Source of the DNA: Paenibacillus doosanensis
Lineage (GTDB): Bacteria > Bacillota > Bacilli > Paenibacillales > NBRC-103111
DNA length: 64,000 nt
Assembly: GCF_025060755.1 (NCBI RefSeq)
Contig: NZ_JANYUY010000027.1
Coordinates: 39,974-103,973, forward strand
Direction of reading: 5' to 3'
This document shows, in pieces, positions 60,046-64,000 of the stretch. Each line of letters starts with the position of its first letter. Within the stretch, counting starts at the first letter, position 1. Below the pieces are notes generated by a model. The model was not told the origin of the DNA, searched no databases, and was given only the letters and a program-made list of their open reading frames with translations. The position numbers and the translations under genes are program-made.

Positions 60046-61425
60046 TCAATGCTCCAGCACCGAAGCCGCGCCGGCCGCGGGAAGCCGCTTCTTCTGGATC
60101 GCGCTCAGCCGGGTGTAAAATCCCGCAGCGGCCAGCGTCAGGCCGATCGTAATGCCCACCCAGAACCCGAAGGGGCCGAGCCCCGTATGGGCCGCGAGTC
60201 CGTAGCCGACCGGGATACCGACGCCCCAATAAGCGACAAGCGCCGTCACGAACGGCACCGTCACGTCCTTGTAGCCGCGCAGCACGCCCTGCAGCGACGC
60301 TTGCGCCGCATCGGACAGCTGATACACGATCGCGAAGATGAGAAATTGCTTCGTCAGCGTCACGACATCGACATTGTCCGTGTACAAATAGGCTATGGGC
60401 TCGCGGAACATATACAGGAAGACCGAGCTGACGCCCAGAATGCCCATGGCCGACAACACGCCGAGCCGGCCGTACTGCCGGGCGTCTTCGGGACGGCCGC
60501 CGCCGACCTCGTAGGCAACGAGAATGGTTAACGCCATGGAGATGCTGAGCGGCATCATGAACAGCAGCGTCGTGAAGCTGATCGCGGCCTGATGGGCGGC
60601 AATCGTGACCGTATCGAACATCATCCCCATCAGCAGCGTAACCATCGAGAAGATGCTCGCTTCGAAAAATACGGAAAGCCCCATCGGGACGCCGATTTTG
60701 AGCTGTTCCTTCCATCCTTTCCAGGACGGGGCGAACCAATCGATGAACAGCCGGTACCGCCGGATGGCCTCCACCTTGAATGTCATCGCGGCGCTGACGA
60801 AGAAGATGAGCCAATATGTCGTCGCCGTAGCGTAGCCGGTGCCGATCCCTCCGAGCCTCGGAAAACCGAAATGCCCGAAAATAAGCATGTAATTCAGCGC
60901 GACGTTAAACGGCACGGCAAACAGCATGATCGTCATCGTAATCTTCGTATAGCCGTGCGCATCGAAAAAGTAGCGGAGCACATTCGACGCGAATAAAGGA
61001 ATAATCCCGATGCATAAGCCGATCAGGTAATGCTTCGCAATATGGTATACACCCGGGTCGAGATGCATCGCTTGCAAAATCGGGTTCAGTAAAGCCGCTC
61101 CTCCGGCAAGCACGATCAGCGCCAGAACGACGGATAAATAAAGCGCCTGGGTGACGGTTTTCGAAATTCCCTTATACTCTCCCCGCCCGTATAATTGAGC
61201 GATCATCGGCGTAACCGCCATCAGAATTCCGTTTAAGCCTATTGAAACGGGCATCCACAAGCTGGCTCCTATGGCTACGCCCGCCAGATCATTCGTCCCG
61301 GCTCTTCCCGACATCATCGTGTCGAAGAGCGTCATCGCATTATAGCTAATCTGAGTGACGAGAATCGGACCTAATATGGTAAGAAACAGTACGATTTTTT
61401 GTTTCAATGTTTTCGCGTGATACAT
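60046..61425 (-). CDS. MATE family efflux transporter
   Basis: About 459 residues, twelve spans. First half TQISYNAMTLFDTMMSGRAG, second half VPMGLSVFFEASIFSMVTLL, matching NorM/YeeO-like MATE proteins. It exports cationic drugs or metabolites. The ATG at 61425 has GGAGG at about 12 bases; the longer frame to 61527 crosses a hairpin leader and lacks a ribosome site. A second MATE gene is at 9722; they are not close paralogues by eye. Confidence 0.9.
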   Translation of the reverse strand: MYHAKTLKQKIVLFLTILGPILVTQISYNAMTLFDTMMSGRAGTNDLAGVAIGASLWMPVSIGLNGILMAVTPMIAQLYGRGEYKGISKTVTQALYLSVVLALIVLAGGAALLNPILQAMHLDPGVYHIAKHYLIGLCIGIIPLFASNVLRYFFDAHGYTKITMTIMLFAVPFNVALNYMLIFGHFGFPRLGGIGTGYATATTYWLIFFVSAAMTFKVEAIRRYRLFIDWFAPSWKGWKEQLKIGVPMGLSVFFEASIFSMVTLLMGMMFDTVTIAAHQAAISFTTLLFMMPLSISMALTILVAYEVGGGRPEDARQYGRLGVLSAMGILGVSSVFLYMFREPIAYLYTDNVDVVTLTKQFLIFAIVYQLSDAAQASLQGVLRGYKDVTVPFVTALVAYWGVGIPVGYGLAAHTGLGPFGFWVGITIGLTLAAAGFYTRLSAIQKKRLPAAGAASVLEH

Positions 61426-61479
61426 GAACTGTTTTTGCCTCCGTGTCTGTATACCGGCAAATAGGACGACAAAACGAGA

Positions 61480-61497
61480 AGACCTCAGACGAGGTCT
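61480..61497 (-). other. Leader hairpin upstream of the MATE gene
   Basis: AGACCTC/GAGGTCT forms a 7-bp perfect stem with a 4-base loop and is followed on the minus strand by TTCTCGTTTTGTC, in the 5' leader of the MATE gene. It could attenuate transcription; a short leader frame (starting at 61527) runs through it. Confidence 0.35.
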
Positions 61498-61613
61498 CCG
61501 GGTCTTTGGACATATGGATGATGCCATTGGAATGACGCTGCCGCTATACCGTTTGTTCGCTATATTCTACAGAGCGCGGCCCCATACGTCAATAGCTTTA
61601 TGCCGAAATTCCA

Positions 61614-61874
61614 TTATTTATACTTGCGCCAATCCATGGAGCTTTGCTCAAGCAAATAGCCGAAATCCTTCTCCCGCCGTTTCTGCTCGGCCTTGCGCGC
61701 TTCCTCCGCCTGCTTCCTGTTCTTCTCGCGCTGCTCCGCTTCGGCTGCCCTCATCTGATCGGCCTGCGCTTTCAATTGATTGAGAACGTCCGGGTTCAAT
61801 AAATCCTTGAGCGTAGCCGGTTTGTCTGAAGACGGTTGAGCCGAAGCTGCTTGCGGTTTCCTCTTCTTCACCAT
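61614..61874 (-). CDS. YqkE-like small charged protein (DUF3886)
   Basis: 86 residues, very rich in Lys, Arg, Glu, Gln and Ala, mostly helical. MVKKRKPQA and the C-terminal DFGYLLEQSSMDWRKYK fit the YqkE/DUF3886 family of Bacillota. GAGGTG lies upstream of the ATG at 61874; the frame from 61883 is weaker. Function unknown. Confidence 0.8.
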   Translation of the reverse strand: MVKKRKPQAASAQPSSDKPATLKDLLNPDVLNQLKAQADQMRAAEAEQREKNRKQAEEARKAEQKRREKDFGYLLEQSSMDWRKYK

Positions 61875-62040
61875 TCGAATCACCTCATTAGACGATGTAC
61901 GGTCCGATATTGCTCGAATTCGAACACCTTACACGTATGGTACTGCTCCGATACGCTCATGTCAAATAGACGCCTGCCTGCGGCTGAGATCAGAGCGCCC
62001 TTCCCTTGTGTTAGATCCGCAGATCGGGGCGCACAAGCAA

Positions 62041-62086
62041 GAGGCCGTCGCTCTGCCGTGGGAACGGCATGAGGACAGCCTCTGCT
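62041..62086 (-). terminator. Terminator-like hairpin after dps
   Basis: AGAGGCTGTC pairs with GACGGCCTCT around an inner TGCCGT/ACGGCA hairpin. The T-run afterwards is weak (TTGCTTG). Confidence 0.5.
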
Positions 62087-62115
62087 GATTTATTTACTAA
62101 CGACGGATGCTAGGC

Positions 62116-62556
62116 TTATTTGCCAAGGAAAGAATTGAGCATCCATACATGCTTCTCAAGTCCCGAATGAATGCCGAGCAGCATATCTCCCGTCGTTTCA
62201 TCCTGCAATTCCGCCGCAAGCTGCATGCCGTCCTTCAGCTCTTGGATGACGATGCGGAAGTCCTGAACGATGGCCGCGACCATCTCCTCCGCCGACTCGC
62301 CGCCCTCAGCGTCGCGTACGCTGGCTTGCTCGACGATCTCTTTAATGGTAGCGGTCGGCTTGCCGCCCAGCGCCAGCAGGCGCTCCGCCAGGTTGTCCAC
62401 ATGAAGGGCCGCTTCCGTATACAGCTCCTCAAACTTGAGGTGCAGGGTGAAAAATTGATGGCCTTTGACGTACCAATGGAAGTTATGAAGTTTAATATGA
62501 AGAACAGACCAGTTAGAAATTTGACGATTCAAAACAGTGTGCAATTGTGTGCTCAT
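62116..62556 (-). CDS. dps: Dps/ferritin-like DNA-protection protein
   Basis: About 146 residues. The ferroxidase region HNFHWYVKGHQFFTLHLKFE continues into ELYTEAALHVDNLAERLLAL, the Dps signature with conserved His and Asp/Glu at the dimer-interface iron site. Dps dodecamers bind DNA and oxidise Fe(II) with peroxide. GGAGG lies ten bases before the ATG at 62556; the frame from 62574 is less likely. Monocistronic; no PerR box was confidently identified. Confidence 0.92.
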   Translation of the reverse strand: MSTQLHTVLNRQISNWSVLHIKLHNFHWYVKGHQFFTLHLKFEELYTEAALHVDNLAERLLALGGKPTATIKEIVEQASVRDAEGGESAEEMVAAIVQDFRIVIQELKDGMQLAAELQDETTGDMLLGIHSGLEKHVWMLNSFLGK

Positions 62557-62644
62557 GTCAGGTTCTCCTCCCATTTTACATTTTTTTCTTCAGGAACACT
62601 TCTTAGTATAACGAAGTCACGTAGGGTGTTCAAGCTTCGCCAGC

Positions 62645-63583
62645 TTAGACGGCAGCCGCCGTCTCCGCGTTCTCCAAGTAGCGCTCCGTGTCGAGAGCAG
62701 CCATACACCCGGTGCCGGCGGCGCTGATGGCCTGGCGGTAACGGCTGTCCTGAACGTCGCCGCAGGCGAAGACGCCCGGAATATTCGTCTCGGTCGTGCC
62801 CGGCTTTACGAGCAGGTAGCCGTGGTCGTCCGTCGCCAGCTGGCCGCCCAGGAAGCCGGTATTCGGCGTATGGCCGATGGCCACGAACACGCCGTTCGTC
62901 TCAATAATTTCGTCTTCTCCGGTGTCATTGTTGCGTACCTTCAACCCGGTAACGCCTTGCTCGCCGCTAACGACTTCCAGCGGCGTCCGGTTCAGGCTCC
63001 AGCTGATTTTGCCGTTCGCGCGCGCCCTGTCCTGCATAATCTTGGATGCGCGCAGCTCGCTGCGGCGGTTGACCAGCACGACCTCGGAGGCAAAGCGGGT
63101 CAAATAATTCGCTTCCTCCATCGCGGAGTCCCCTCCCCCGATCACGATAATCTTCTTGTTGCGGAAGAAAAATCCGTCGCAAGTAGCGCAGGTGCTGACG
63201 CCGCGGCCGACGTTCTCCTTTTCCCCTGGGATGCCCAAATATTTGGCGGAAGCTCCGGTAGATACGATAACGGATTCAGCTTGAATTTCGCCCAAGCCTT
63301 CAACCTGCAGAGTGAACGGACGTTTGGACAAATCGACCTGGTTGACCCAGCCGGATTTGAACTGCGCTCCGAAACGCTCCGCCTGCTTGCGCATATTATC
63401 CATTAATTCCGGTCCCATAATGCCTTCGGGAAATCCGGGGAAGTTCTCCACCTCCGTCGTTGTCGTAAGCTGTCCCCCGGGTTCTTGACCTTCGATCACC
63501 AACGGATTTAAATTCGCTCTGGCCAAATAAATAGCGGCGGTCAATCCTCCCGGACCCGTTCCGATAATCACTGTTTTATACAT
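62645..63583 (-). CDS. trxB: Thioredoxin reductase
   Basis: 312 residues, typical length. FAD site VIIGTGPGGLTAAIYLARAN, redox pair CATC (STCATCDGFFFR), NADPH site VIGGGDSAMEEANYLTR followed by VNRRSELRA, and GVFACGDVQD. It reduces thioredoxin with NADPH in the cytoplasm. AGGAGG lies ten bases upstream of the ATG. In many Bacillota it lies near hprK/lgt or clpP genes; here only a truncated unknown frame is upstream. Confidence 0.96.
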   Translation of the reverse strand: MYKTVIIGTGPGGLTAAIYLARANLNPLVIEGQEPGGQLTTTTEVENFPGFPEGIMGPELMDNMRKQAERFGAQFKSGWVNQVDLSKRPFTLQVEGLGEIQAESVIVSTGASAKYLGIPGEKENVGRGVSTCATCDGFFFRNKKIIVIGGGDSAMEEANYLTRFASEVVLVNRRSELRASKIMQDRARANGKISWSLNRTPLEVVSGEQGVTGLKVRNNDTGEDEIIETNGVFVAIGHTPNTGFLGGQLATDDHGYLLVKPGTTETNIPGVFACGDVQDSRYRQAISAAGTGCMAALDTERYLENAETAAAV

Positions 63584-63937
63584 CGTATATATACCTCCTG
63601 TTTCTTTATATTTAAACTAAGTATAAATATTTCTTGTAACAAATCATACCATTCAGACTACCCTATTGCATGAAGATTTGATGAAGACCGAATGAAGGTT
63701 TCATGAAGACGAAACGGCCGGTGAAAACCGGTATAAAAGTTCCGCGTTAGTCCACTATATAAAGGAAAGTCCAGCGGTATGATGTCAAGTCCCCGAATCG
63801 GTCGAATTGGAAATTTTCTTGGCTGTAACAGCTGGGAGTGCCGAAAAAAGGACAGCTCAAACTAAACCCAGCGAAAAATCGAGATAATATCCAGATTTTA
63901 ACTGGGAATTATGCCAGGGACTTTAGCAAAGGAGGCG
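63584..63937. other. 354-base intergenic region upstream of trxB
   Basis: Contains the trxB promoter region, which is AT-rich near 63600-63650, then mixed sequence with short GAAGA/ATGAA repeats. No gene, riboswitch or strong hairpin was recognised. Confidence 0.4.
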
Positions 63938-64000
63938 TTAATCCTTCGCAGGCGTCACCTTCTTCCGTGGCGTATAGAGTTGGCCGTTGCGTAGCAGCAC
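63938..64000 (-). CDS. Possible C-terminal end of a gene running off the right edge
   Basis: The minus strand reads an open frame from the edge for 20 codons (VLLRNGQLYTPRKKVTPAKD) to TAA at 63938. The Lys-rich end is plausible for a protein C terminus, but 63 bases cannot establish it, and the product is not recognised. Confidence 0.35.
   Translation of the reverse strand: MLLRNGQLYTPRKKVTPAKD

Noticed and set aside
60008..60814. 268-codon minus-strand frame over the MATE gene
   Set aside because: Same-strand shifted shadow of the MATE gene, rich in Arg and His.
1..64000. Prophage, transposase, integrase, tRNA, rRNA or toxin-antitoxin genes
   Set aside because: None was recognised in any frame or strand by reading the window.

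Overview
The window looks like chromosomal DNA from an endospore-forming Bacillota close to Paenibacillus. Reasons: strong AGGAGG-type ribosome binding sites, frequent GTG and TTG starts, a GerA/GerB/GerC germination operon, Fur boxes of the TGAGAAT-N-ATTCTCA type, Bacillota-type guanidine and FMN riboswitches, LplB/LplC-type sugar permeases, and GC content a little over one half. No rRNA, tRNA, phage, transposase or CRISPR array was seen. A partial gene runs off the left edge; the right edge probably carries the last codons of another.

Layout: 1-3.5 kb holds a stalk-domain lipoprotein-like fragment, a LysR/TauE divergent pair and a coiled-coil/AIM24 pair. 3.7-7.4 kb is a spore germinant receptor operon (gerB-gerA-gerC order). 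7.4-13.9 kb holds an ATP-dependent DNA ligase, a thioredoxin-reductase-like flavoprotein, a MATE exporter, a GIY-YIG protein and a phasin/AarF pair. 14-18.7 kb is a beta-glucuronide locus (GPH symporter, beta-glucuronidase, divergent AraC regulator, probable cre site). 18.7-19.3 kb encodes a Gly/Trp/Gln tandem-repeat protein. 19.4-26.6 kb is an iron/siderophore locus with three Fur boxes: two PchR/YbtA-like AraC regulators, a binding lipoprotein, a 54-codon remnant of a second binding protein, and a YbtPQ/IrtAB-like pair of ABC half-transporters.

26.7-33.3 kb holds a thioesterase, an FAD oxidoreductase, a WG-repeat/DUF3298 protein, a DUF1254/DUF1214 protein and an ABM-fold protein. 33.5-35.5 kb encodes a strongly degenerate SecA paralogue that lacks the ATPase motifs and the preprotein cross-linking domain; this is the most unusual gene here. 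35.7-38 kb holds an SDR, a LysR regulator and a monooxygenase pseudogene. 38-51.1 kb is a glycan-use locus (secreted multidomain protein, GH95-like enzyme, two permeases, sugar-binding lipoprotein, AraC sensor-regulator). 51.2-57.8 kb holds an AI-2E-type membrane protein, HAD phosphatase, YkgJ protein, tyrosine phosphatase, branched-chain aminotransferase with divergent LysR, YnfA, and a guanidine-I riboswitch ahead of two SMR guanidinium exporters. 57.9-63.9 kb holds an EamA transporter under an FMN riboswitch, a Nudix protein, a MATE exporter, a YqkE-like protein, Dps and TrxB.

An intergenic modular repeat of unknown nature occurs twice, at 8498-8742 and 36538-36651, each time abutting the T-tract of a minus-strand gene terminator. 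With the SecA pseudoenzyme it is the best candidate for something undescribed. All assignments come from reading the sequence and recalling family motifs; no database search was run.
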